Assembly: GCF_947179515.1 (NCBI RefSeq)
Contig: NC_067477.1
Coordinates: 124,575,796 to 124,639,795, forward strand
Length of the DNA stretch: 64,000 nucleotides
Direction of reading: 5' to 3'
Source of the DNA: Apodemus sylvaticus
Taxonomy: Eukaryota > Chordata > Mammalia > Rodentia > Muridae
The notes beneath the pieces are model-generated. The model saw only the letters and a program-made list of their open reading frames with translations. It was not told the origin of the DNA and did not search any database. The translations under genes were made by a program, and so were the position numbers. The first letter of the stretch is position 1. Every line of letters begins with the position of its first letter. This document shows, piece by piece, positions 30,503-41,040 of the stretch.

Positions 30503-31280
30503 TGTTGTGGATTGCTGTCTGTTTTTTTCTGCCCCCTCAAAAGGGGCCTGTACACAGGTGAGGTCAGGTGATGTAATCAGGTAAGCCAAGAGCCTCGGAT
30601 GAGGGGCTGGGCTGGAAGTTTTAGAGATGGGAGAGGCTAGGCAGAGACTGGAGAGACAAGATGGAACCTGAGGCTGAGGAGCAAGAACCACGAGGTCCTA
30701 GGAGCCATAATGCAGGGCACATTCGTCCAATCTACGAGTGTAGCTTCTATCTATATCAATTGAGTTTGGGGTTCTTTTTTTATTTATTTTTTATTTTTAT
30801 TTTTTATGTATTTTTATGTATTTATTTATTTATTTATTTAATTTATTTATGTTTTTCGAGACAGGTTTCTCTGTAGCTCCGGCTGTACTGGAACTCACTC
30901 TGTAGACCAGGCTGGCCTCGAACTCAGAAATCCGCCTGCCTCTGCCTCCCAAGTGCTGGGATTACAGGTGTGCACCACCGACCACCCGGCGAGTTTTGGG
31001 TTCTTTATGTGGGCATTTTGGGGGTTGAAAATTTACTGTTATAAATCTAGCGGGTAAATTATAAGCCGCTGGAGTTGTCGTTTTACAGAGCAAAGGAAAT
31101 TAGAGCAAGAGGCTAGTTTCTGCAGGCTAGCCACAAGGGGCGGTTGTCTTGTGGAAGAGCAGAGCTGATCAGCAGCAGCTAACCACAGGAACCAAGGGAA
31201 GACTTTGGGGCTTCCCATGAGGGTGGGGAGACCGATGTTCGTTGCTGGTGCCTAGCATGGACTATGTTTTTATTAATACA
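30503..31280 (+). mobile_element. ERVK-type LTR, interrupted by a B1
   Basis: Starts TGTTGTGGATTGC and ends near TTAATACA, just before a lysine-tRNA type primer site, which sets the orientation as plus. Inside, a B1 in reverse orientation (30778-30990) is flanked by 16-bp target repeats GAGTTTGGGGTTCTTT (30762-30777) and GAGTTTTGGGTTCTTT (30991-31006). Without the B1 the LTR is about 550 bp. Ends of the LTR are inferred from the TG...CA rule, not proven. Confidence 0.6.
30778..30990 (-). mobile_element. B1 SINE inside the LTR
   Basis: Complement of B1 (TTCGAGACAGGTTTCTCTGT, CTGTAGACCAGGCTGGCCTC, GCACCACCGACCACCCGGC) with a long T-rich (TTTA)n left end at 30778-30853, the element's tail. TSDs on both sides place it after LTR integration. 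Confidence 0.93.
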
Positions 31281-31289
31281 CGCTATAGA

Positions 31290-31307
31290 TGGCGCCCAAT
31301 GTGGTGC
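31290..31307 (+). other. Retroviral primer-binding site (tRNA-Lys type)
   Basis: TGGCGCCCAATGTGGTGC differs from the standard lysine-tRNA primer site (TGGCGCCCAACGTGGGGC) at two positions. It directly follows the LTR and supports the ERVK assignment. Confidence 0.75.
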
Positions 31308-32980
31308 AAGAATCCTCTAGGAATTTAAGATTTTTGGCCTGAGATTGGGAGAATTAATTCTTAGTGAGCAGAGAGGAATCTAAACAAAGAAACACAGGGT
31401 TAGACCCAGTTCAGGCTCTAAGTTTCTCTGCTGTAAATAGAAACAATGTAAATAAAAACTGCCAACTTCCTATAAGCAGGTAACAATAGAAGTTTGATTT
31501 AATTGTTTTTAAAGATAGAATAAGGTACCGATTTTGCCAGTCACAGGAAGAATTCTGCCAGCGATTCAGAACTAGTGCAAGGAAAAATATAATGGCTCCA
31601 GACAGAGAGCAAAGGTAAAAGCTGCCTGCTTCCTTTAAGCAGGTATTAATAGAAGTTTGATTTAATTGTTTTAAAGATGATATAAAGATAAAATTCTCTA
31701 ATAAAATCTTAAAGGACACTCATATTCTTTCTAAAATGGGCTCCATAGGAATTTGGGGTTAAAATTCCTGGCTTGACAGACTAGAAAAAGCCTAAGATAG
31801 GCTCAAAATAGTATTTAATTTTCTTAACTTGTTTTAAATTGTTAAATTATCAAGATGGGTATGATTATGAGTTTTGTAGTTATTTTATTATTCCTCTGGA
31901 AGAGAGGTCAAGCTAAAAGTTTTCCTAGTTACTGGCTAAAGGACATACTAACTTGGGAGAAAGTCTTTGTGTTTGTGATTTTAGAAAAGGTGATTAAACT
32001 TTGGACACCTTCCAGAGTTATATGGATCAGATATGACAGAGGCAGACGCCTTGAAGAACTAGATTCAAGATAAAACAAAAAAGGTAAAGATTCTCTGTTC
32101 CATCCCTCACAAGGCATGAATGAAGGCATGGTTAGTATTGAATTAGCTCATAAAGACTCTTCCACATGCTCAAACAAAGAGCAGAATTTCATCCTAACTA
32201 GTCTGCACACCCTACACAGACTAAAACAATACATATAGATATCTAGATGGTACTTAAATTTTTGTTTTGAGATTTGTATATTTGTACAGCTTTGGTGAGA
32301 TTCATCATCAGACATGCTGAACTGACTTGCTCCAACTCGTGATGTCATGAATTTTCAGCCGATCCAGTCAGAATTTAGCTATCAGAAACTGGTAATAATT
32401 GTTGTTGTGGTCTTTTTAAGGCTTAACCAACTCTGCCATTTTCCCTACCCTTCCCCACTCCCTTCAAAGATATCTGAACGTCCATATTCAGCAGGAAGAA
32501 GTTATGAAGAGTCATTGTCATCCCGGTTCCCTGGGTTTGGAGGTCTGAAGGTGATTTTTCTAGCCTGTCTTTCTAGGGAATTTAGATATGTTCAAAATTG
32601 AACAGGGAGGAAACAGCTAGAATTGATTGTGTAGCCATCATAATCTCATTTGGTAAAAATCTTAATAACTGTTACTAAGTTGAAGTTCTAATTTTTTACA
32701 TTGGTACAGAATTTATTTTTAATACAGATTTAAGGTTTTCGTTGGTATGAATTTTTTCTATTGATACAAAAATTTAAGCATACAAAGCTTAGACCCCGTT
32801 CTTCTCTAACTGCCATTACAAATTGATTTTAGATGATTAAGGGCCTTGCGAGTAAGCCTGTTAACTGTAAGACTGTTTTCAAGATATTTTAATTAGAAAT
32901 ATCTGAGAGTAGTTAAAGGACAGCAGTCCAAATTACTTTGCATAGATAGTTTCCAAAAACATCAGAAATCCACAGAATGT
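31308..32980 (+). mobile_element. ERV internal remnant (leader and non-coding body)
   Basis: Downstream of the primer site, with no gag/pol frame left. Two related segments (31455-31512 and 31618-31675) share AGAAGTTTGATTTAATTG with a period of 163 bp, a tandem repeat in the leader. Further on, TTTTTCTATTGATACAAAAA and TTTAAGCATACAAAGCTTAG recall non-coding bodies of ETn-like elements (low confidence). The right end is not defined; no 3' LTR was recognised. Confidence 0.45.
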
Positions 32981-33154
32981 AACATTTCATGTTATTTAAT
33001 CATTTGTTGTTGAGAGACATCTGCTCCTGACAATACCCCATTCTTGAATTCAAAGAAGAAACTGAGCATCTATTCCTCCAGGTGAGGCTGAACATTGTGA
33101 CAAGATAGCCACTGGGCAGAAATTGCCTTTTCATCTACAGACAAAAAATACTGT

Positions 33155-33306
33155 CCAGTTGGGCGGTGGTGGGCGCACGCCTGTAATCCCAGCACTCTGG
33201 GAGGCAGAGGCAGGAGGATTTCTGAGTTCAAGGCCAGCCTGGTCTACAGAGTGAGTTCTAGGACAGCCAGGGCTATACAGAAAACAAACAAACAAACAAA
33301 CAAAAA
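33155..33306 (+). mobile_element. B1 SINE
   Basis: AGTTGGGCGGTGGTGGGCGC, ATCCCAGCACTCTGGGAGGC, GGCCAGCCTGGTCTACAGAG, ending with a CAAA-type (AAAC)n tail. Confidence 0.95.
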
Positions 33307-33685
33307 ATAATTACAAATGGTTAAAAACTCAAAATTCAGCATATAATAATTTTCTGTCCATGTACATGATAATGGTAGTTCTGAAAGGTAAAATTCCATG
33401 CTGTATTAAGGCTTCTGTTTTAACATACTATATCTAAGTAGAACTTTTCTCATCTATAGAAGGAGGTAAACAAAAAAAGATAAAAACTATACTGGATGAA
33501 TATTAGATCGCAGTCTACAAGGCAAACCAGAAGTTAGTCAAGTCTGTTTCTGTGGGTTATGGGTCCACCAAAGGCCTCAGGGGGCGAGGCGAGTGTTCTA
33601 CTCACATTTTGTACTATATACTGAGCTAGATATCCCTGGACCAACCTTATTTATAAATTATTTTCAATTTTTTAATTTTTATGCT
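33307..33685. other. Strn intron 1, no feature seen
   Basis: AT-rich intron between two B1 elements of opposite orientation. Confidence 0.4.
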
Positions 33686-33689
33686 TTTT

Positions 33690-33832
33690 GCTTTTTTGAG
33701 GCAGGGTTTCTCTGTATAGCCCTGGCTGTCTGGAACTCATTCTATAGACCAGACTGGCCTCGAACTCAGAAATCCGCCTGCCTCTGCCTCCTGAGTGCTG
33801 GGATTAAAGGTGTGCGCCACCACTGCCCGTAT
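33690..33832 (-). mobile_element. B1 SINE
   Basis: Complement of B1: TTGAGGCAGGGTTTCTCTGT, ATAGACCAGACTGGCCTCGA, TGCCTCTGCCTCCTGAGTGC, GTGCGCCACCACTGCCCG. Confidence 0.95.
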
Positions 33833-33866
33833 TTTCAATTTTAATTAGTTAAAAAGAATGTATATA

Positions 33867-33982
33867 GGCTGAACATCATCTGTATATGAAAATCTGAATT
33901 CAAAAATGGTCCTATGCCTGAAATTTTGTGAGCATCAGAACACATCTTGGATTTCAGACTTTCAGATTAGGGATGTTCAGCC
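33867..33982. mobile_element. Tigger-like DNA transposon remnant
   Basis: Inverted ends GGCTGAACATC (33867) and GATGTTCAGCC (33972) with TA on both sides. The inside AAATCTGAATTCAAAAATGG and TTGGATTTCAGACTTTCAGA is the palindrome-like theme of TcMar-Tigger MITEs in mammals. About 116 bp, non-coding. Confidence 0.65.
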
Positions 33983-34204
33983 AGTAAGTTCTATGTAAAT
34001 CTTCCAAAACTGAAATATCTATTAATTATTAAACACACCTGGGCCAAGTATTTCAGGTAAAATGAAACATGGGATACAAATCTTCTATCCCTAACCATTT
34101 ATATGTGTAGTATTAATAAACAATTAAAACATATAAAATGTACCCCATACTTTAAGATTATTATAAACTGTTCAGCATTCTAAACCTTAAAGGGTTAGAA
34201 TTCA

Positions 34205-34352
34205 AAACTGAAGCCACCATGGTGTTGCACGCCTTTGATCTCAGCATGTAGGAGGGGTGGAAAGATCTCTAAGTTTGGGGTCAGCCTAGTCTATAAAGTG
34301 AGTTCCAGAACAGCTAGGGCTGCACAGAGAAACCCTGTCTTGAAAAACACTT
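34205..34352 (+). mobile_element. Diverged B1 SINE
   Basis: GAAGCCACCATGGTGTTGCA, CGCCTTTGATCTCAGCATGT, AAAGTGAGTTCCAGAACAGC, CACAGAGAAACCCTGTCTTG. A T-rich run follows at 34387-34406. Confidence 0.85.
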
Positions 34353-34439
34353 TCTGTTTTGGGGTTTTGTTTGTTTGTTTTTCTGTTTTTTTTTTTTTTT
34401 TTTTTTGGTCAGTTGTTGTGAAACATAAAGGCAATTCAT

Positions 34440-35175
34440 TTTCATAAAATTCTAAAGCAAGACATTAAAAAGCATGGCTAATTGGAGGTTCTCAACTTTT
34501 AATCTAAATGCAAACAACAGGAGAAGAACTTAAAGTCGGCACTATGGTTTTTTTTATTTTTTATTATTATTATTTTTTTTATGTTAAGAAGATAATGAAT
34601 TTGGTCTCAATCTGGGTATGGTCAACAGAAGACCTTCTTATAACTACTCCTGCTCTCTGGAGAGGTCTGGGTCTACCTATGCTCTCTGATGTAGGTCACT
34701 AGGCAGTTCTCTTGAGCACAACATGGCTGTCAGCCCATCCTTAAAGGCAGTCACAACCTACTGCTGTCTGGAACATTTGTTAAAGACAGCTGTTTCTGAC
34801 CGATGGGCTCTAGAGTGGGCCTGGGATCTGCACTTCTACCATGTACTGCAAGGCCATGCTAGTGTAGACCTGAGGCTGAATTTGGAGCAGGTCTGACTTA
34901 CAGTGACATAGTTAGAAACCAAATAAACAGGGCACTGTGGAGCAAGGGCTGGATCTGTTTCACAGCCCAGCTCTTTTCTCTTGAAAAATTTGCAAACAGA
35001 CCCACAAAGACTAGCTTTTTAAATCTCTTCCAAATTTCTTGCTTATGACTGAAATAATAGCAGTCTCCTGATAAAGAGATCAACCCTAGCCACATGTTCT
35101 ATCTTATGTTTAGAAATATGTACTGGCCACCAGTTCAAACTGTTGTAAAGGAGAACATAGAAAAGAAAAACTAAA
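34440..35175. other. Strn intron 1, no feature seen
   Basis: Intron with a T/A-rich low-complexity patch at 34550-34580. No repeat named. Confidence 0.4.
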
Positions 35176-35179
35176 ATGT

Positions 35180-35330
35180 TACTGATGGCATGGTGGCACA
35201 TGCCTCTAATCCCATCACTCAGGAGGCTGAGGCAGGGGAGCCTGAACTAGAGGCCAGCCTGGGCTGCATAGTAATGGAGTTCAAAACACTTCTGGCCCAC
35301 ATGCCAAGGGCCTGTCTCAAAAAAAAAAAA
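35180..35330 (+). mobile_element. Diverged B1-type SINE
   Basis: GATGGCATGGTGGCACATGC, CTCTAATCCCATCACTCAGG, AGGCTGAGGCAGG, GAGGCCAGCCTGGGCTGCAT, GCCTGTCTC and A13. The 3' half differs from standard B1. Confidence 0.8.
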
Positions 35331-35844
35331 AATTCTATTCACAACACACTTCTAACGGGGCTAGGGTCTTTGCTACTCATTTAGCAGTATTAACTGAGCC
35401 CTACTTGATGTCCAACACAATTGCTAGCACTGCGCAATGAAACAGAACTGCCTGCAATCCTCTCTATCAGTGAATGAAGGAGAGACATGAGGTCAGGGCG
35501 AGCCTGGTAACTTGGTCATAGAAGAAGCAAATCTTCCATAAAATGTATAGGCATATATATATTTTATACATAAATATATAAAAGTAGCACATAATTCATG
35601 CACAGAGAATCAGAAACAGATACTGATTATAAAAGCAAATACAAATAAAATATAACAGAATGCCCATTTACCTTTGGAGACACATACAATTGATATTCTA
35701 CTCAAAGGTGAATTTTTAATATGGTATTTATTCTACAATGAGCTTTTCCTTTTGAGAAACTAATGAGCCTATGAAAATTTTCCTCACAGAAATATTTCTG
35801 GGCCAGTTTTATACATACCTGCAGAGAATTCACAACAAAGGAAT

Positions 35845-36022
35845 CTTGAATGGTGGAGAAATATTTAAAGAAATGTTCAAAGTCCTAAGTCATCAGGGAA
35901 ATGCAAATCAAAAACCAGCTGAGATTCCATTTTACACCAATCAGAATGGCTAAGATCAAAAACTCAGGTGACAGCAGATGCTGGCAAGGATGTGGAGAAA
36001 GAGGAACAGTCACCCCCATTGC
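35845..36022 (+). mobile_element. L1 ORF2 internal fragment
   Basis: GTCATCAGGGAAATGCAAAT, CAGCTGAGATTCCATTTTAC, CAGAATGGCTAAGATCAAAA, AACTCAGGTGACAGCAGATG, GGATGTGGAGAAAGAGGAAC is the C-terminal part of L1 ORF2, truncated at both ends without a 3' tail. Confidence 0.8.
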
Positions 36023-36029
36023 TCAAGAA

Positions 36030-36515
36030 CTTGTAAGTTTTAAGAAGTTTGCTTACTAACAAAGCCTTTGTGACAGCTCCCTTTCTATTTGTAGACTAGG
36101 CTGAAGTGTCTGTCTTCAGAGACTCCCCATGTCTCTGCCTTCACCTTTGCATGCTGTCTCTCAGCTCCATAATCCCTTTTTATTTTCAAAGTATTCCAGT
36201 GTTCCACTCGGAGATGACCCAGCTCACACTATCGCCTTTGAAACACAAAATACACTATTTCCTACTTGAAAACAAAACCATTTTCTGCACATAAATATAT
36301 AGCTAGTACTTTATGAAACATAATACCTTTTTTTTTAAAGCAAATTTTTAGGCAACGCTTAAAAATTCTCCATCAAAAATCATCTATGTTCTTAAGTAGG
36401 TTTAGAACACAATTTACAATAGGAGAATTTTTCCAGGTCAATATACCAAAATACTCTCATCAATACAGCAAGATTCAGAACAAACTGGAGAGAGAAAAAA
36501 GTCAGTTAAGAAAAG
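36030..36515. other. Strn intron 1, no feature seen
   Basis: Unique-looking intron. Confidence 0.4.
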
Positions 36516-36517
36516 AG

Positions 36518-36668
36518 AGAGCCAGGAATGGTGGTGTATGCTTGTAATTCCAGCATGTGGAAGCTGAGGCAGGAGAATTACCATGCGTTCAAGGCCAGCT
36601 GGCTGACACAACAGTACAAGGTTGATCCATGCTTGAGAGAGAGCAAGATCTGCTTAAAAACAAAAGTA
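36518..36668 (+). mobile_element. Diverged B1/B4-type SINE
   Basis: GCCAGGAATGGTGGTGTATG, CTTGTAATTCCAGCATGTGG, AAGCTGAGGCAGGAGAATTA, TTCAAGGCCAGCTGGCTGAC. Confidence 0.65.
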
Positions 36669-36875
36669 GAAGGAAAGAAGGTGGTAGGTGGATTTCTATT
36701 TGCTAAATAAAAATTCCAGTATTTATCTGAAAGTTAGTTAAGTACACATCCTGAAGAGATAGTAGAGAAAAGAAACAGATAAGCAGATTAGTCAGTCAGC
36801 AAGAGCAAAGAAAGATGCACTTTTAAATATAATTTTATTGCCAGCAAATGTGTCAACAAGGAAACCCAGTGACAC

Positions 36876-36935
36876 AGGAAAGGGAGAGGGAGGGAAAGAG
36901 GGAAGAGGGAGAGGGAGAGGGAGAGGGGAGGAAGG
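36876..36935 (+). repeat. (GGGAGA)n purine tract
   Basis: All-purine low-complexity run (AGGGAGAGGGAGGGAAAGAG and on) of about 60 bp. Confidence 0.85.
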
Positions 36936-37059
36936 GGTGGGGACTGAAAGAAAAGGGCTCGGTAAACAGGTCTGCATACAAATGAAGAGAATACAGGAGG
37001 TATTTTAACAAGCCTATAAAGTAAGTTGTGAACCTGAATTTCTTTTAAAAGATTAATGG

Positions 37060-37280
37060 TCTAAGTGCTGAGGCTGGCTCAGTGGTTAAGAGCACTCGCT
37101 GTTCTTCCAGAGGACTGGAGTTCAGTTCTGAGTCCCGCATCACATGGCTCACACTCATGTGTTACTTCAGGGCATCAGATGCTGTGGCATTGCTGGCTCC
37201 CGCGCCCTCAGCACAATCCTGCATGCAGACACTCACACCTACACACAATTAAAAGTAACACAAGGAAATCTTTAAAAAGG
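37060..37280 (+). mobile_element. B2/B3-type SINE
   Basis: GAGGCTGGCTCAGTGGTTAA, GAGCACTCGCTGTTCTTCCA, GGCATCAGATGCTGTGGCAT, CACAATTAAAAGTAACACAA tail. Confidence 0.85.
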
Positions 37281-37284
37281 TAAG

Positions 37285-38115
37285 TTTTTAAAAAGAATTT
37301 TACTTTTCTAAAGGAAGAAAAACAAGGTTATCACTCAAAGGAACATATTACAATAATAAATGTTAGAAGATTAAGGATATATACCATTAAAGAGCAGTAA
37401 TTGAGAAAAGCAGACTATAAGAAACTTTCTGAAAAATATTCAGGTATAGCCAAATGGACCAAGCCTGAACCTTATATCTGATGTTTTCCATTTGCATGTA
37501 TTTTCATAGATAATAATCAGCCCCCAGTCTGTTTTCTCCAGTTGTAAAATTTCAAAGTCTCCCAAAACCCTAACTGCCCTCAAACTTACTGTGTAGGCTG
37601 GGATGAGCTTGAAATTACTGATCCCCTTGACTCTACCTCCCAAGTGCTAGAGTTACAGGCATGTGCCAAATTACCTGCCTCCGCTATTCCTGTTTTAGCA
37701 TTTTAATTAGACTATCAATCTCTGCTGACTCTTTAAATTTTTATTACATTTTTTCATCTATATGTGTGCATGCATATAAGCATGTGTGTGCCTCTGTTTA
37801 CCCTGTGGACGTTAAAGACAATATGGAGAAGCTGGGTCTCATCTGGCCCAGAGTCAAGTACCTCTATCTGCTGGGCTTTCTTTTAGCCCTATGCTGATTC
37901 ATAGGGTGCTGCTGGAGTGGAACTGTGTTTGCTCTTACAACAAACATCTGAAAACATTGTATTTTCCTAAGTAAACCATTAACACAGAATTCACTTCCAA
38001 CTTTTTCAGTGACTTTCCCAAGTACTGCCTTATGATCTTCTTAATCCTTATACTGATACAAGGCTGCCCAGATAGATGCTAAATATTCAACCACACCATC
38101 ACATCCTCTGAAATC
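37285..38115. other. Strn intron 1 with one worn B1
   Basis: Mostly unique intron. 37555-37680 is a degenerate B1 complement (GTAGGCTGGGATGAGCTTGA, CTACCTCCCAAGTGCTAGAG, TTACAGGCATGTGCC). Confidence 0.5.
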
Positions 38116-38119
38116 TAGT

Positions 38120-38230
38120 CCTGCTACTTAGTTGTAGCAAATTATTTAAGTTTGATAAACTCCCACTTTTATTAGTAAAACAGAGCTAATAGCCCAAACT
38201 CACATACTATTATTAAGCTAATCTACACAA
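38120..38230. mobile_element. MIR-like fossil SINE
   Basis: TAGTTGTAGCAAATTATTTA, AGTTTGATAAACTCCCACTT, TTAGTAAAACAGAGCTAATA follows the MIR pattern (…GCAAGTTACTTAACCTCTCTG…, …GTAAAATGGGGATAATA…). Worn. Confidence 0.5.
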
Positions 38231-38377
38231 TGTACACCCATGGGTCTAGAACATCTCAGTGTAACTCATCTATTCATGTCCCCAAATCTGGCTGTAATCT
38301 TGAAAAAAAATACAATCTAGATGCCATAATTCCAAATGTTAAGAATTCCTAAATGGTCCAAATTTCAAAATTATAAT

Positions 38378-38515
38378 TTTTTTTTTTTGAGACAAGGTCT
38401 CACTATGTAGCCATGGCTGGCCTGGAACTAACTGTGTAGAAAAGGCTAGCCTCAAACTCACACAGATTTTCCTGCCTCTGCCTCCTGAGTACTGGGATTA
38501 AAGGCAAGATGATCA
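38378..38515 (-). mobile_element. B1 SINE, diverged
   Basis: TTTTGAGACAAGGTCTCACT, ATGTAGCCATGGCTGGCCTG, CTGCCTCTGCCTCCTGAGTA, GGGATTAAAGGC. An older B1 type. Confidence 0.85.
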
Positions 38516-38739
38516 GACCAAAAATATGATTATTGAAAAAGTTTAAATTATTTTAAAAATGTTTATCTTTTTATATGGGAGTTTGAGAAATACATAAAAT
38601 ATATCAGAATATTTCACGTTACTTGACTTAATAAATTCAGCAATACATTTTTTGTAAATAAAAGGTGGACAAATGGCAGGAAGGCATAGGAGTTAAGAGC
38701 AGATTAGCTGTATTCACACAGAAACAGACTACCAGCCCC

Positions 38740-38847
38740 GTGAGTGAGTGAGTGAGTGAGTGAGTGAGTGCGTGCGTGAGTGCGTGAGTGAGTGAGTGCG
38801 TGAGTGCGTGAGTGCGTGAGTGCGTGAGTGAGTGAGTGAGTGAGTGG
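38740..38847 (+). repeat. (GTGA)n/(GTGC)n tetranucleotide array
   Basis: About 108 bp of GTGA units with interspersed GTGC units in a near-alternating higher-order pattern. On the minus strand it translates as a pseudo-repetitive peptide, which is not a gene. Confidence 0.95.
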
Positions 38848-39119
38848 TTCCACACACTCTGGTGCTTTCAGTCACCTGCCATATCACAATGGACAAGCGA
38901 AGTCTTTTGATTAAAAGAAATACCTACAAGGGCCCTACCTTCAGCTACATAACTGCATACAAAACAAAGCATGAACATGAGTCTTTATCACAGCCAATGG
39001 CGACCATATTGTGAAAGAATAAAGGAAAACAATCGTACTCCAACGGCCCGGAAAGAGAGGGGTGAAGGCAGGTGATTTGCATTCAACAAGCCATGTTCAA
39101 AATCAAACCTGTTCACTGA

Positions 39120-39790
39120 ACAAATCATGCGGCAAAAACAAATGTAAATGAGTGGAACTAGATTCCTCTCCTCCTGTGCAAAAATCAATCCAGAATGGAT
39201 TAAAGGATCTACGTAAATCCTGAAGTTCCGAGGCAGCTGGGCAATCACAAGAGAACAACACACAGGCAGAGGAGATACTGAAAACAATGAAGAGAAGAGT
39301 AACAAGAACGGACAAATGGGCTGCATGGAATTAAAATGCTGCGAAACAAAGGAAACAAGAGTGAAAATCTGTGCCAGCTGGGGTCTGACAGATGATTCAT
39401 ATGTAGGACAGAGAGCTCAAGAAACTCAAATACCAAAAGGAATAAAAATCTGATTAATAATTAATGAATCAGACAAACACTTCTTTAAAGAAGCACAAAT
39501 GACCAACAAACAATAAAAATATGTTCACCACCCTTAGGGATCCGGAAACCAAGACTACTGAGGTCCCATCCCACCCCCATCTGAATAACCATCATCAAGA
39601 AAACAAAACTGTGCTGGGGAGAAACGGGAGAAACACTCAGACTCCTACAGGTAGGAATATAAGTCAATGTAGAAACTGTGGAAATCAAAGCCATAAACAA
39701 TCCAACTCTACCACACTCAACCAGAATCAACATACGATGAATCCCTGCATATCTACATTTATCACACCTGACCAAGCAAGTATCCAAGCG
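39120..39790 (+). mobile_element. Fossil L1 ORF2 fragment (3' part)
   Basis: ACTAGATTCCTCTCCTCCTG, AAAATCAATCCAGAATGGAT, TAAAGGATCTACGTAAATCC, then GCTGCGAAACAAAGGAAACA, AAGAAACTCAAATACCAAAA, CAGACAAACACTTCTTTAAA, GAAGCACAAATGACCAACAA and TGTTCACCACCCTTAGGGAT follow old mammalian L1 ORF2 order. Many stops. Non-functional. Confidence 0.7.
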
Positions 39791-39854
39791 TACAACATGA
39801 AAGTATTAATCCCTCCCCAACTAGGAAGATTTCTTCCCCTGTTCATTTTCTTTA

Positions 39855-40075
39855 AACGTGGGTATGTGTGGGTGTGCTTGTGGAGGTCAGAAGACAACCT
39901 GCGAGAACCAGTTCGGTCCTTCCCCAAGTGGGCTCCAGGGAACTCAGGTCCTCAGGCTGGGTGGCCGCACTTTACCTACGGAGGCATAGTTACAGTTCTT
40001 TTTAAACAGTGTTCGATCAAACATAGGGTCGTGAGACAAGCTTTCCACCTCTGAGCTACATTCCCAGCTCTCTTT
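39855..40075 (-). mobile_element. SINE remnant, unclassified
   Basis: GTGTGGGTGTGCTTGTGGAG, GTCAGAAGACAACCTGCGAG, CTCCAGGGAACTCAGGTCCT, then a second worn piece ending GAGCTACATTCCCAGCTC. Complement of B-type/ID-type heads. Confidence 0.5.
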
Positions 40076-40079
40076 CTTA

Positions 40080-40795
40080 CCTAACCTCTTCATTTCCTTT
40101 AGGAATTGTGGTTTTCATGATTTCAACTTCCAGAATTACAACGTTAAGAACCTTAACCTCGGGATTGTCATTTTTAGAGTTTTTAAAATTTTAGAAATTT
40201 TGATCTTTCCATATTCCAACATTCAGAATTCTAGCAATCAAGATTATGCCTTTTAAATATGGACTGGACCACCTACTTTAAAACATCTCAGAATTACACT
40301 TGGGGAAAATATTTGATCCAGACAGCTGTTATCACTTTCATTAATATAGGAAGAAAAACATTTATACAATTATACATGTGCATTATTCAAGAGAAAAAGT
40401 GGGAAAATATCTTATATATTGAATAATTATTTATGTACCATACCCAAGGAAACAGGAAAATTTTGATAATCATACACAGATTAAGCAAAGTGGCAGGATA
40501 TATAAACTCCATGAAACCCAACATTATGTTTTTTCCTACAGAGGAAACAGAAGGTCACCCTCCAAAAATAACAGCAATGACAAAAAAAGAAAAAAAAAAA
40601 TTCAGCATAAAGTACTTGGTATTTTGTTAGAGCTTCCCTATTCTAAATATGTTCTAAAAGCAAGTCAATATATAAAAGCTTTATAAAAACTTGGAAAACT
40701 CAAATTCAAGCAAGGTGGCCCTGGATCTTGAAGCCAATGTTGTAACCGGCTCATTTTACAACTTGATTTTCACGCGCACGAGCTCAGAGGTTTGT
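40080..40795. other. Strn intron 1, no feature seen
   Basis: AT-rich intron. Part of 40470-40620 (AGCAAAGTGGCAGGATATAA, CTCCATGAAACCCAACATTA) may be a fossil L1 ORF2 trace, but this is too weak to annotate separately. Confidence 0.4.
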
Positions 40796-40799
40796 GCTT

Positions 40800-41040
40800 G
40801 GTCTCTTCCTCAATCCCTCTCCACTGTGTTTTCTCAGGCAGGGTCTCTCACTGGAGCTGGAGCTGGCTGGCCCAGCTAGACCAGCTGCCTAGCAAGCCTT
40901 GTCTCTGCTTCCCCAGCACCGAGATTACAAGTCGAACCAACACACCCAGCTTTTCTGTAGTTTTATCTAATCCATATCCTCATGTTTGCCCAGAAAGTAC
41001 TTTGTCAACTAAGCCACCCCACAAGCCCACAATCAATCTT
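40800..41040 (-). mobile_element. Composite SINE, minus strand (unclassified)
   Basis: TTTTCTCAGGCAGGGTCTCT, CAAGCCTTGTCTCTGCTTCC, CCCAGCACCGAGATTACAAG, CAACTAAGCCACCCCACAAG. Same general type as 16936-17205. Confidence 0.5.

Noticed and set aside
38637..38855. Peptide with repeated Leu-Thr-His-Ser units on the minus strand
   Set aside because: It is the translation of the tetranucleotide array, not a gene.
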